Positions 9,402 to 17,133 of a DNA stretch of 64,000 bases are shown piece by piece. The first letter of the stretch is position 1, and the number at the start of each line of letters is the position of its first letter. The DNA comes from Candidatus Pacearchaeota archaeon. Lineage in GTDB: Archaea > Nanoarchaeota > Nanoarchaeia > Pacearchaeales > GW2011-AR1. Position numbers and translations under genes: made by a program. The stretch spans positions 39,950 to 103,949 of the forward strand of contig JALOBN010000003.1 of the NCBI GenBank assembly GCA_023228245.1, read 5' to 3'. The notes under the pieces were generated by a model. That model was not told the DNA's origin. It did not search any database and saw nothing but the letters and a program-made list of their open reading frames with translations.

Positions 9402-10256
9402 ATGGTGAAGAAAAAAGAGAAAAATTCTAAGAAAAATAAAAAGGAAATTTCTAAAATGAATAAAGAAGATTTTCCTTCTTTGCAATTAAAACTTGAATCA
9501 GATATCGCAATGGATTTCGCGACGAAAGCTTACAAAACTTACGATAAACTTGTAAAATCAGTTGTGTTATTTGGCTCGTCTGTAAAACAAACTGCCGTTG
9601 CTAATTCAGACATAGATATAATATTAATTATTGATGATGTTACAATAAAATGGGACCAAGAATTAATCGCATGGTATCGTGAAGAACTTGAAAAATTATT
9701 AAGAAAAAACCCTTACCAAAAAAGTTTGCATATTAATACAATAAAATTAAGCACGTGGTGGGAAGATTTAATGAGGGGCGACCCTGTCGTCATAAATGTT
9801 TTACGTTATGGTGAAGCAATGCTCGACTTCGCAGGATTTTTTGAACCTTTGAAATATTTATTACTGCAAGGAAAAATTAAATCTACACCCGAAGCAATTT
9901 ACAGTTGTCTTCAAAGAGCACCAACGCACTTTTTGCGAAGCCGTGCAGCAGAAATGAACGCAATTGAAGGTTTGTATTGGGCAATGGTTGATTCTTCTCA
10001 CGCAGCACTGATTTCAGCAGGAATTCCGCCGGCGTCACCAGAACATATTCCTGCAGATTTGAAAGAAGTTTTCGTCGACCCAGGAAAATTAAAAATGAAA
10101 TATGTAATTTGGTATAGAGATTTGTATATGCTTCATAAAAGAATCGTCCACGGCGAAACAACAGATTTGAAAGGGGTTGAAATAGATATGTGGCAAGAAC
10201 GAACTCAAGAATTTATGGGCGTAATGGCTCAATTAGTTAATGAGAATGTAAAATAA
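9402..10256 (+). CDS. Nucleotidyltransferase-domain protein with helical C-terminal domain
   Basis: After a Lys-rich N-terminus (residues 1-22), a Pol-beta/MNT-type nucleotidyltransferase domain carries 'LFGSSVKQTAVANSDIDI' at about residues 56-73, the G-S...D-x-D signature that binds ATP and magnesium. The third acidic residue may be in 'HINTIKLSTWWE'. The C-terminal half is helical and ends in 'YMLHKRIVHGE', resembling a HEPN-type domain fused to its MNT partner. It appears paralogous to the 13316-14875 gene: both share 'G-K-(I/L)-K-(S/P)-(T/S)-PEAI' after the catalytic domain. Targets could be nucleotides, tRNA or a protein. A hairpin terminator follows. Confidence 0.75.
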   Translation: MVKKKEKNSKKNKKEISKMNKEDFPSLQLKLESDIAMDFATKAYKTYDKLVKSVVLFGSSVKQTAVANSDIDIILIIDDVTIKWDQELIAWYREELEKLLRKNPYQKSLHINTIKLSTWWEDLMRGDPVVINVLRYGEAMLDFAGFFEPLKYLLLQGKIKSTPEAIYSCLQRAPTHFLRSRAAEMNAIEGLYWAMVDSSHAALISAGIPPASPEHIPADLKEVFVDPGKLKMKYVIWYRDLYMLHKRIVHGETTDLKGVEIDMWQERTQEFMGVMAQLVNENVK

Positions 10257-10265
10257 TAATTTTTG

Positions 10266-10302
10266 GTTCTTTTGTAAAGAACTTCGACGACTTCCTCCGT
10301 CG
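10266..10302 (+). terminator. Tandem hairpins after the nucleotidyltransferase gene
   Basis: The first hairpin is GTTCTTT (10266-10272) with AAAGAAC (10276-10282) around a 3-base loop. The second is CGACG (10285-10289) with CGTCG (10298-10302), followed by GGGTTTT. They start 10 bases after the stop codon at 10256, so they could end the 5620-10256 transcript. Confidence 0.5.
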
Positions 10303-10359
10303 GGTTTTGCAGGATATTAGAAAAACTCGCTGGTGGTCTCCTTTAGTTAATCAGAACGT

Positions 10360-10533
10360 TCAGTAATTTTTTTCATCTACTGAATCTAAATATAAATCTG
10401 CAATCTTATTAAGATATTCTTCTCTTTCTTTATGATTCATTGTTTTAACTTCAGCATGTAATAAAGCTTCACTATCATAATCTCCCCATTTTTCTTTTAA
10501 TTTTCTTGTTATTTCTTCCAAGGTTTCGTTCAT
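10360..10533 (-). CDS. Small charged helical protein (57 aa)
   Basis: This short gene starts at the ATG at 10531-10533, which overlaps the TGA of the gene upstream in an ATGA junction. The product 'MNETLEEITRKLKEKWGDYD...' is highly charged, probably a helical hairpin, with no membrane segment. The translationally coupled start is the main reason to believe it is real. Function unknown. Confidence 0.55.
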   Translation of the reverse strand: MNETLEEITRKLKEKWGDYDSEALLHAEVKTMNHKEREEYLNKIADLYLDSVDEKNY

Positions 10534-10715
10534 AATGAATGCCCTCCGATTGTTCCGTTTCTGTAAATATCTTTTATAATACTTTCAGGTCCTCTTTGAC
10601 TAATTGAATTATATCTAACACCTTCGTTAATAGTCATCCGATATAATATTTCATAATCATTCATATCTATTCTTTTTTTTCTTGTTTCTTCATTTGTAGA
10701 ATTTTCTTTATTCAT
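10530..10715 (-). CDS. Small protein of unknown function (61 aa)
   Basis: The chosen start 'MNKENSTNEETRKKR' at 10713-10715 forms an ATGA overlap with the stop of the upstream gene and has GGAGG just before it. A start nine codons earlier lies inside that gene and is less likely. The C-terminal part contains 'DYEILYRMTINEGVRYNSIS'. It is the middle gene of a three-gene chain joined by ATGA junctions (11239 to 10360). No family recognised. Confidence 0.55.
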   Translation of the reverse strand: MNKENSTNEETRKKRIDMNDYEILYRMTINEGVRYNSISQRGPESIIKDIYRNGTIGGHSL

Positions 10716-11239
10716 TTCTTTTCCTCCTTCGGTTCTTCGCAAACTAATTTTTCTAAACCAGAAGTAATTCCCTTTGATTCATCGCCGACAAGTTCAACAA
10801 TTTTCTTATTAATTCCATAACTCATTGCCATTCCAATTAGAGTGCCAACTTCTTTTTTATCCAAATCAACAACGTATTTGCCTTTGTAACTTTCTTTAAT
10901 ATTTCCCTTAGCTCCAACATATTTAACAATATCATCAACTTTAAGCATTGCAAAAGATTGTTGAATTATTGATACTGAACTATTTTGAATATAAGGAGAA
11001 GTAACTGCTCCGCCTTCATTTGACAATTGTGGTGCAAATAATCTTTCATACATTTCTTGAGAAGGAACTTTTTGAATTAAAGCAGAATATTTTTCTCTCG
11101 CACCTTCTGAAAGCTTTCCGAAGTTTTCAAAAGTTACAAGTTTAGGTAAAGCATAATCCCAAAGCTGGCTCGCAATATTTTTCAAAGCAACAGCTCGTCC
11201 TTCTTCTCTTTCTTTTCCGTCATCTTTTTCGTTTGCCAT
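10712..11239 (-). CDS. Protein of unknown function (175 aa)
   Basis: A soluble, mainly helical protein with a charged N-terminus. A central segment, 'VDDIVKYVGAKGNIKESYKG', and a C-terminal 'VGTLIGMAMSYGINKKIVEL' suggest a small folded domain. It is the first gene of a coupled chain with the two small genes after it. The reading frame is long and coding bias (A/T third positions, Lys/Glu-rich) matches its neighbours. I do not recognise the family. Confidence 0.6.
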   Translation of the reverse strand: MANEKDDGKEREEGRAVALKNIASQLWDYALPKLVTFENFGKLSEGAREKYSALIQKVPSQEMYERLFAPQLSNEGGAVTSPYIQNSSVSIIQQSFAMLKVDDIVKYVGAKGNIKESYKGKYVVDLDKKEVGTLIGMAMSYGINKKIVELVGDESKGITSGLEKLVCEEPKEEKK

Positions 11240-11303
11240 AATTAATTCAGAATTTTAAACTATATAAATATTTCGTTTGTAGTTACTTAACAAAGGTAAC
11301 AAA

Positions 11304-11840
11304 TTATTTCTTTATTGTATAAACAGTTCCTGTCTTACAAGGAAGTTTTGCTTTAATCTGTTTTAGAATTTTTCTGCAGAAAGAAACTGCTTTCGGTGTA
11401 GCGACGGAAAGAGACATAATTGGCGCTCCTTTTTTCATAATCGCAGCCTTAGCAATAGTTTTACCAAAAGACAACTGCATTCCTGTCTGCATTCTGTCTG
11501 CACCTGCTCCAGTCAGCATTTTGTTTTCTCTCTGAACGTGATGTGTGAAAGGAATAACTCTGAAAAAATATTGTCCGCCAAGTTCCTCGTCGAGTTTCTT
11601 GTTGATAAATTGTCTACAAGCTTCAAGTGCGTTTTGTCTTATCTGAACATTTTCAAGTGTTACAAGAGTTAAAGTGTGGGGTAATTTTCCGTCTTCGAAA
11701 TCGACTCTCTTTCCCATTCTGAATTTTACAATCTTCGACGGTGGAACCGCTTTTATGTAAGCTTTCTGTCTTTTCTTACTGATTCTCGTGTAAGGCGTAA
11801 CTTTCTTTTTAGAATATGCGTAAGCTTTTCTTAATGCCAT
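11304..11840 (-). CDS. rpl10e: 50S ribosomal protein L10e (uL16)
   Basis: 178 residues, the usual archaeal L10e length. Family features are 'TPYTRISKKRQKAYIKAVPP' near residues 16-35 and the central basic loop 'HHVQRENKMLTGAGADRMQTG', which reaches toward the peptidyl-transferase centre and tRNA. The protein is the archaeal/eukaryotic equivalent of bacterial L16. It directly follows L35Ae: the L35Ae stop and the L10e ATG are adjacent (11841/11840), so the two are co-translated. It is a strong archaeal marker. Confidence 0.95.
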   Translation of the reverse strand: MALRKAYAYSKKKVTPYTRISKKRQKAYIKAVPPSKIVKFRMGKRVDFEDGKLPHTLTLVTLENVQIRQNALEACRQFINKKLDEELGGQYFFRVIPFTHHVQRENKMLTGAGADRMQTGMQLSFGKTIAKAAIMKKGAPIMSLSVATPKAVSFCRKILKQIKAKLPCKTGTVYTIKK

Positions 11841-12098
11841 TTATTTTATCTCCACTTTAGTTGTTACAGCTTGTCCGGGAAGTCCTTTCTCAAAAATAGC
11901 CCTAACAACACCTTTATTTCCGTGAGCACCAGATATTTTACCGACGATCTTTTTTCCCGCAGGAGATTTCCACTCAACTTCTTTTCCAACTAATTTTTCC
12001 GCTTTTTCCCTGTCAGAAACTCCTTTAATTTCTATAAGAAAATGTCTATCAATAATAGTTTTTCTTCCACGTCTGAATTGTATAACTTTGCCTTCCAT
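11841..12098 (-). CDS. rpl35ae: 50S ribosomal protein L35Ae (eL33)
   Basis: The preferred start is 'MEGKVIQFRRGRK' at 12096-12098 (85 aa); a start six codons earlier is possible but not typical. Family features are the N-terminal strand with basic patch and the 'GAHGNKGVVRAIFEKGLPGQA' loop (about residues 55-75) characteristic of L35Ae in archaea and eukaryotes. It begins 26 bases after the TRM11-like gene on the same strand and directly abuts L10e. Confidence 0.92.
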   Translation of the reverse strand: MEGKVIQFRRGRKTIIDRHFLIEIKGVSDREKAEKLVGKEVEWKSPAGKKIVGKISGAHGNKGVVRAIFEKGLPGQAVTTKVEIK

Positions 12099-12123
12099 TT
12101 TATGATATGTTAACACAAGAAAT

Positions 12124-13236
12124 TTAGTTTTTAAAGTTTCTCATTACAACAACGCTTCTCCCAATAAAAGAACTTTCACGAAATTCGTCAATCGGAAATC
12201 CTTTTTCTATCCCCAAACCAGTTTGCGACGATATTTTTTCAAAGTCGCACGAAAATCTTTTCTTTCCAGAAAAAACTAAAGGAGCTGTAAAAACAATTTT
12301 TCCATTAACGTCTTTTTTCAAATTATTAATAACGTCAATAATAAGTTTTTCAAATTCTCCGAGAATTTTTTTTGTTGTTTGTAGCGACGGAACTCTTCTT
12401 TGCAATTCTCCTAAATCAGGTTCAGTCGCGATTCCATTAACTTTTGAAATTTTAATTTTTGAAGAATCTCCGTTGATAAGTTTATAATTTGACTTATCAA
12501 ATTTGAACCATTCAAGATTTTGTTTTGCTCCTTGAATTGCTTTTTTATCTACGTCAATTCCGACAACTTTTATATTTTGCAAAAGTGCTTCCTGCAAAAC
12601 AACACCAATTCCACAGAAGGGGTCAAGTAAAGTTTCGCCTTCTTCAACTTGTGAAAGATTTATCAAAATCTTCGCTAACCTAGGAGAAATAGAAAGTTCA
12701 TGTCTTCGAACAGGTTTTTCCATATCTCGTTTTTCAATTTTTTCATAATCACAAACTTCAGTTATCTTTCCAAAACAATTTCCAAAAACAAAAAACTGCA
12801 CGTCAATTAAGTTAGATAAAACTTTCACAGCGTCGCTGCCGTCCTGAAGCTGAATTCTTCCTGTAATTTTCTTTTCAGTCGCTTTTATTTTTTCATCTTT
12901 GAATCTGTATTTCAAATAATTTCTAATTTCTTCAAAATCTTTTCCGCCAAAATCAAAGACAACATAATTCAATTTATTGCCTTTTCCAAAATAAAGTTCT
13001 TGTTTGTCTAATTGCTTTGTAATTTCTTCAAACTTTCCTTCTGCAATTACTTCTCCGACAGAAATAACTCCGCCGAATTTATCTACGACGTTTTCAACTT
13101 TTTTCTCTGTCTCAACTAAAATTCCATTGCTAACTTTTGAAATTATTTTGAATGAAATATTCGATTTTTCTAAAAAAGATTTTACTTCTTCAACAGACAA
13201 ATCAACATTTCTTCCAAGGATAAAAACTTGTTTCAT
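12124..13236 (-). CDS. TRM11/COG1041-family tRNA (guanine-N2)-methyltransferase-like protein
   Basis: 370 residues. The N-terminal half (1-160) resembles the THUMP-containing RNA-binding region of the archaeal Trm-G10/Trm11 family. The Rossmann methyltransferase follows with SAM motif I 'LLDPFCGIGVVLQEA' at about 203-217. The usual catalytic (D/N)PPY is replaced by 'TEPDLG' near 271; some archaeal members are known to carry an EPYLG-type variant there. The likely role is methylation of G10 in tRNA, but the altered motif leaves activity open. It is 26 bases upstream of L35Ae on the same strand. Confidence 0.75.
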   Translation of the reverse strand: MKQVFILGRNVDLSVEEVKSFLEKSNISFKIISKVSNGILVETEKKVENVVDKFGGVISVGEVIAEGKFEEITKQLDKQELYFGKGNKLNYVVFDFGGKDFEEIRNYLKYRFKDEKIKATEKKITGRIQLQDGSDAVKVLSNLIDVQFFVFGNCFGKITEVCDYEKIEKRDMEKPVRRHELSISPRLAKILINLSQVEEGETLLDPFCGIGVVLQEALLQNIKVVGIDVDKKAIQGAKQNLEWFKFDKSNYKLINGDSSKIKISKVNGIATEPDLGELQRRVPSLQTTKKILGEFEKLIIDVINNLKKDVNGKIVFTAPLVFSGKKRFSCDFEKISSQTGLGIEKGFPIDEFRESSFIGRSVVVMRNFKN

Positions 13237-13315
13237 TCAAGTAATTCCTCCTTAGTTGATTGTAAAACGAAGTTTTCCATAATTAAATTAGAAATCTAGA
13301 GGTTAAAAAACTATT

Positions 13316-14875
13316 TTATTTTTTCTCTTCTTTTTTCAAAACTAATTCGCATCTCTGATTATATTCAATAATATCATTGATTAAAATTGAAGCGTTCTTT
13401 CTTGCCTGATCAATTTTGTGTGAATCTGATTTTCCTTTTTTGAATTCAGAACGTGCATGAACAATATCTTTCAAAATTCTAAGATGTTGCGGAGCAAACT
13501 TTGCTTTCTTTACTAATTTATTTTCAAATTCTTCAATAAGCACATCCTGAGATTTATTACCCAACATCGCTTTCAAAAGTGTGAAAACATCTTTGTAAAT
13601 TTCTTCAATAGTTTTTTCCTGACTTCTCTTTTCAATTTGTTCTCTAAGTTCTTTCAATCTTTTCAAATAATCTTCAGTATCTTTTACTAATTTATCAACT
13701 TTAACTCCAGAAATTTCTTTAATTTCCTCGTGCTCATAACCTCTCCAAATATCAACAACACTTTGCAAAAAATCTAAATATTTTTTCTCAATCATTTTAG
13801 TATCATAAAATTCTCTCTTGAAATCTCTAGTCAATTCTTTCTTTGCGTTGGGTGGCGGGCAACCGTTCAACATTAACAAAGCTTGTGCGGGCGTCGTAAC
13901 TCCCCAGAAAATTTCATTAACAACAATATCAAGCAAACCAGACTTGACTCTCTTAACGGTCTTATCTCCCATCGACATAAACATATCAATCGCTTCAGGT
14001 GAAGGTTTCAATTTTCCCATTCGCAGCAAAGATTTCCATGGCATGAAAGTATGCCTGTCATAAATTGGAATTCCATCTCTAATAAAAGTAAAAATTACAG
14101 GATGAGCATCTTTAACAGATTCCCAGAAATCAGTAAGCAAATAAATCTGCGGTGACAATTTATTTTTAACACCAGCAATATTCGAAGCCTCTGCAACGTA
14201 CTGATAAATAATCGAACGCAATCTTTCTTTTAATTCCAAACGCGGCATTTTCTTAACGTCTGTATCATTAATAATTACAAAAACATCAACATCAGAAGTT
14301 GGAACAGCTTCTCCTCTTACAAGACTTCCGCCAATAACATAACTTACAACATACTTTTCAAATTTCTGGAGAACAAGTGATTTGTGAATTTCTGCAACTC
14401 GCAAAGCTCCAAGAATTCCTGTATCGTGCAAAGGATAAGACATTGCAACTGCTTGTGCCAATTCAAATTTGCTATCAAGACAAAGTTCCCATAAATCCAT
14501 AGGCGTCTTCAAATGCAACCAAATTTTCTGTTCCATTCCTTCAAGTTGTTTAACAATTTCTTCTTTAATTTTCGGAGTTTCCTTAAATTTGTCTTCTGGA
14601 ACAATAACAAAAAGATGGGTGTATTTCTCAGTTTCTTTTGGAACTTCCTCTTCCTCAATAAATAATTTTATCGACGCTGGAGGTAAAATTCCAATCATTT
14701 GGGTGAAAGGATATTTTTTCAAAATAAAACTTTTAATTTTTTCAAACTCTTTTTTCGTCTTATCAATATCTTTTTTAACTGGTGCTTCAGGAATTAAATT
14801 TTTTTTATCAGAATATTTGTTGTCAAGATTCATTTCAGGAATATCATTCTCGTCACGTTCCTTATCCTTAGTCAT
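13316..14875 (-). CDS. Nucleotidyltransferase-domain protein with long helical C-terminus
   Basis: 519 residues from the ATG at 14873-14875. A charged N-terminus leads into an alpha/beta region with 'IGILPPASIKLFIEEEEVP'. The nucleotidyltransferase signature 'GGSLVRGEAVPTSDVDVFV' lies at about 183-200 (G-S...D-x-D). The region after it matches the 9402-10256 protein in motif order. The C-terminal 200 residues are helical and charged and could be a HEPN-like or coiled-coil partner domain. It is probably a paralogue with an added N-terminal domain. It diverges from the cation exchanger across about 80 bases containing a TATA box. Confidence 0.75.
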   Translation of the reverse strand: MTKDKERDENDIPEMNLDNKYSDKKNLIPEAPVKKDIDKTKKEFEKIKSFILKKYPFTQMIGILPPASIKLFIEEEEVPKETEKYTHLFVIVPEDKFKETPKIKEEIVKQLEGMEQKIWLHLKTPMDLWELCLDSKFELAQAVAMSYPLHDTGILGALRVAEIHKSLVLQKFEKYVVSYVIGGSLVRGEAVPTSDVDVFVIINDTDVKKMPRLELKERLRSIIYQYVAEASNIAGVKNKLSPQIYLLTDFWESVKDAHPVIFTFIRDGIPIYDRHTFMPWKSLLRMGKLKPSPEAIDMFMSMGDKTVKRVKSGLLDIVVNEIFWGVTTPAQALLMLNGCPPPNAKKELTRDFKREFYDTKMIEKKYLDFLQSVVDIWRGYEHEEIKEISGVKVDKLVKDTEDYLKRLKELREQIEKRSQEKTIEEIYKDVFTLLKAMLGNKSQDVLIEEFENKLVKKAKFAPQHLRILKDIVHARSEFKKGKSDSHKIDQARKNASILINDIIEYNQRCELVLKKEEKK

Positions 14876-14954
14876 CAATAAAAAAAATCTGGCAAATATA
14901 TAAACGTTGCGAAACAGAAAATTTAAAAGACAAAACAGCGTTATAAAAAAAGAG

Positions 14955-15893
14955 ATGATAATCGATTTAATTTTATGCCTTGTATTTTTATTCGTTTTAA
15001 TTAAAAGTTCAAATTACGCAATAAAATATTCGTCTCAGCTTGCAAAAAAACTTCACCTATCTCAATTCGTCGTAAGTTTTTTTATCATCGCAATTATTTC
15101 CGCACTCCCAGAATCAACAATCGCAATTATTTCTGCAATTAATGGAGAACCAAGTTTAGGGGTAGGAACTTTGCTTGGTGGAAACATTACAGATTTAACT
15201 CTAGTATTCGGACTTGTTGCTTTAATTTCTTCAAGTGGAATAAAAGTAGAAAGTAAAATTCTGCGAAATAATCTTTTATATTTAATTATGCTTTTTGTTC
15301 CAATTGTCCTAGGCATCGACGGAAAATTCTCAAGAATTGACGGGGCGATATTAATTGCTTTAGGGATAATATTTTTTATAAGAATTTATAAGAACAGCAC
15401 AAAATTCAGAAAAAAATTCCGTCATCCAAATAACGTGCACTTTGCGAAAAGTCTTTTCTTTTTACTGATAAGTTTAAGTTTAATTTTAGTCAGTGCGTAT
15501 TTCACAGTAGAGTTTGCAACAAATTTCGCTAAAGAAATCGGCGTGCCATTGGTAATTATAGGAATTACAATAATTGCATTCGGAACTTGTCTGCCTGAAT
15601 TAATAATTTCAATAAAATCAATAAAAGCAAACACAGACGAAATCGCCCTCGGAGATTTGTTAGGAACAGTAATGACTGACGCAACAATAGTTATGGGAAT
15701 CGTCGCGCTGATTTCTCCTTTCAATTACGACTTTTCAGGATTTTTTATGACTGGCGTAACAAGATTTATCGCAGGAATTTTCGTTATCGTATTTATGAAA
15801 ACAGGCAAATCAATAAATAAAATCGAGGGCATCTTCCTAATTTTATTCTACATTTTATTTATCTTTATAGAAATTATGTTAAGTTATATCTAA
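14955..15893 (+). CDS. Calcium/sodium:proton antiporter, CaCA family
   Basis: 312 residues with 10-11 predicted helices in two inverted halves. Both alpha repeats are clear: 'SALPESTIAIISAINGEPSL' near residues 46-65 and 'FGTCLPELIISIKS' near 208-221 followed by 'ALGDLLGTVMTDAT'. The acidic residues in PES/PEL bind the cation in this family. The ATG at 14955 is preferred over an upstream TTG because a TATA sequence (TATATAAA at 14896-14903) would place the transcript start near 14925. It probably keeps cytosolic calcium low. Confidence 0.88.
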   Translation: MIIDLILCLVFLFVLIKSSNYAIKYSSQLAKKLHLSQFVVSFFIIAIISALPESTIAIISAINGEPSLGVGTLLGGNITDLTLVFGLVALISSSGIKVESKILRNNLLYLIMLFVPIVLGIDGKFSRIDGAILIALGIIFFIRIYKNSTKFRKKFRHPNNVHFAKSLFFLLISLSLILVSAYFTVEFATNFAKEIGVPLVIIGITIIAFGTCLPELIISIKSIKANTDEIALGDLLGTVMTDATIVMGIVALISPFNYDFSGFFMTGVTRFIAGIFVIVFMKTGKSINKIEGIFLILFYILFIFIEIMLSYI

Positions 15894-15931
15894 CCCAAAT
15901 CTTATAAATGCTGATTTTCTAAAATAATCAA

Positions 15932-16002
15932 GGTCCATTAGTCTATCGGTAGAACACCTCGTTTACACCGAGGAAGGAGAGGTCCGACTCCTCTATGGAC
16001 CA
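15932..16002 (+). tRNA. tRNA-Val (anticodon TAC)
   Basis: The acceptor GGTCCAT/ATGGACC pairs fully. Anticodon stem CCTCG/CGAGG surrounds loop TTTACAC (anticodon TAC). The T-arm is AGAGG-TCCGACT-CCTCT, with C where T55 is expected. The discriminator is A and CCA is not encoded. An 11-base copy of its 3' end recurs at 16048-16058. Confidence 0.95.
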
Positions 16003-16067
16003 TTGTAAAACAAAGGAACATAATACAAGAATTTCCTGTTCTTGCTTTATGGACCATTATTTTTAAA

Positions 16068-16808
16068 ATGTTTATAGACGCACACTCGCATATTGATTTG
16101 TTGGATGATTACAAAACAGCAATCAAAAATGCAGACAAAGAAAAAGTAAAAATCGTAACCTGTGGAATTGATATTTCTTCAAACAGGAAAGTTCTTAAAA
16201 TAAAAAAAGAAAATCTTGAAGTTCAGATTTGCCTTGGAATTTATCCATCTGATGCACTGAAACTTTCTGAAAAAGAATTTGATTCTGAAATTGAATTCAT
16301 AAAAAAGAACAAAGATAAAATTGTTGCGATTGGCGAAGTTGGTTTGGACTTGAAAGAAAATTCCCCAGAAACTTTGGAAAAACAAAAAGATAATCTTTCA
16401 AAATTTGTCCAACTTGCAAAAGAACTGAATAAACCGATTATTATTCACTCAAGAAAAGCAGAAGCCGAATGCATTGAATTTCTTGAAGAATTAGATTATA
16501 AAAAAATTGTAATGCATTGTTTCTCAGGAAATTTTAAACTCGTAAGAAAAATTATTGAAAATAATTGGATGTTAACAATTCCAACAAGCGTGAAGAATTC
16601 AGAACAATTTCAGAAAGTTATCGAGATAACTCCGATTGAAAATTTATTTTGCGAAACAGATTCTCCATTTTTGCATCCTGATAAAAAATTTCCAAACGAA
16701 CCAGCGAATGTTATTGAATCTTACAAGAAAATTTCAGAAATAAAGAACCTTCCTTTGAAAGAAGTTGAAAAAATTCTCGAAAAGAATTATGCTAATTTTT
16801 TTAAATGA
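16068..16808 (+). CDS. tatD: TatD family metal-dependent hydrolase
   Basis: 246 residues with all TatD landmarks: 'DAHSHID' at 4-10, 'AIGEVGLD' near 85-92, 'IIHSRKAE' near 126-133, 'MHCFSG' near 149-154 and 'ETDSPFL' near 201-207. Family members are TIM-barrel nucleases (3'-5' exonuclease on DNA or RNA) with two divalent metals held by these His/Asp/Glu residues. Full length and intact. It lies between tRNA-Val and tRNA-Gly, all on the same strand. Confidence 0.92.
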   Translation: MFIDAHSHIDLLDDYKTAIKNADKEKVKIVTCGIDISSNRKVLKIKKENLEVQICLGIYPSDALKLSEKEFDSEIEFIKKNKDKIVAIGEVGLDLKENSPETLEKQKDNLSKFVQLAKELNKPIIIHSRKAEAECIEFLEELDYKKIVMHCFSGNFKLVRKIIENNWMLTIPTSVKNSEQFQKVIEITPIENLFCETDSPFLHPDKKFPNEPANVIESYKKISEIKNLPLKEVEKILEKNYANFFK

Positions 16809-16828
16809 TGAATTTATCATTAATATAA

Positions 16829-16899
16829 GCGCTGGTAGTTAAGCGGTAGAATATCTCGTTGCCAACGAGGTGACCCGAGTCCGACTCTCGGCCAGCGCA
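16829..16899 (+). tRNA. tRNA-Gly (anticodon GCC)
   Basis: Acceptor GCGCTGG/CCAGCGC, anticodon stem CTCG/CGAG around TTGCCAA (anticodon GCC), T-arm CCGAG-TCCGACT-CTCGG with C in place of T55, discriminator A. No encoded CCA. It starts 20 bases after tatD. Confidence 0.95.
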
Positions 16900-17070
16900 T
16901 TTATCGGACGAGGGAACCGAGTCGACTCCGAGCGATTTCACGAGTGCCCGTTATTGTTCATTGCTCGAGAGAAGTCGAGAGTAGAGAATTTTTGCGAGTG
17001 CAAGAAATTTAGTTTTCTTTTACAGTGTAGCTTTTCTTTCATTAGGATTTATACGAATGAGGGTGAATGA
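16900..17070 (+). ncRNA. Possible structured RNA downstream of tRNA-Gly
   Basis: The first 100 bases after tRNA-Gly are far richer in G and C than other spacers and fold locally. There is an 8-bp stem, CGAGCGAT (16929-16936) with ATTGCTCG (16960-16967), and a perfect palindrome GAGTCGACTC at 16919-16928. I see no RNase P, SRP or C/D-box signature. It may be processed from the tRNA-Gly transcript. A 66-codon reading frame overlapping it starts inside the tRNA and was rejected. Confidence 0.3.
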
Positions 17071-17133
17071 AATGAACCCTTTCTAAAAGAAAAACCCAAT
17101 CATTATAAAGACAATTTCTTAATTATTTAAGAG

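Noticed and set aside
16870..17070. 66-codon plus-strand frame downstream of tRNA-Gly
   Set aside because: It starts inside the tRNA, has an odd Arg/Ser-rich composition and overlaps a folded G+C-rich region. More likely RNA.
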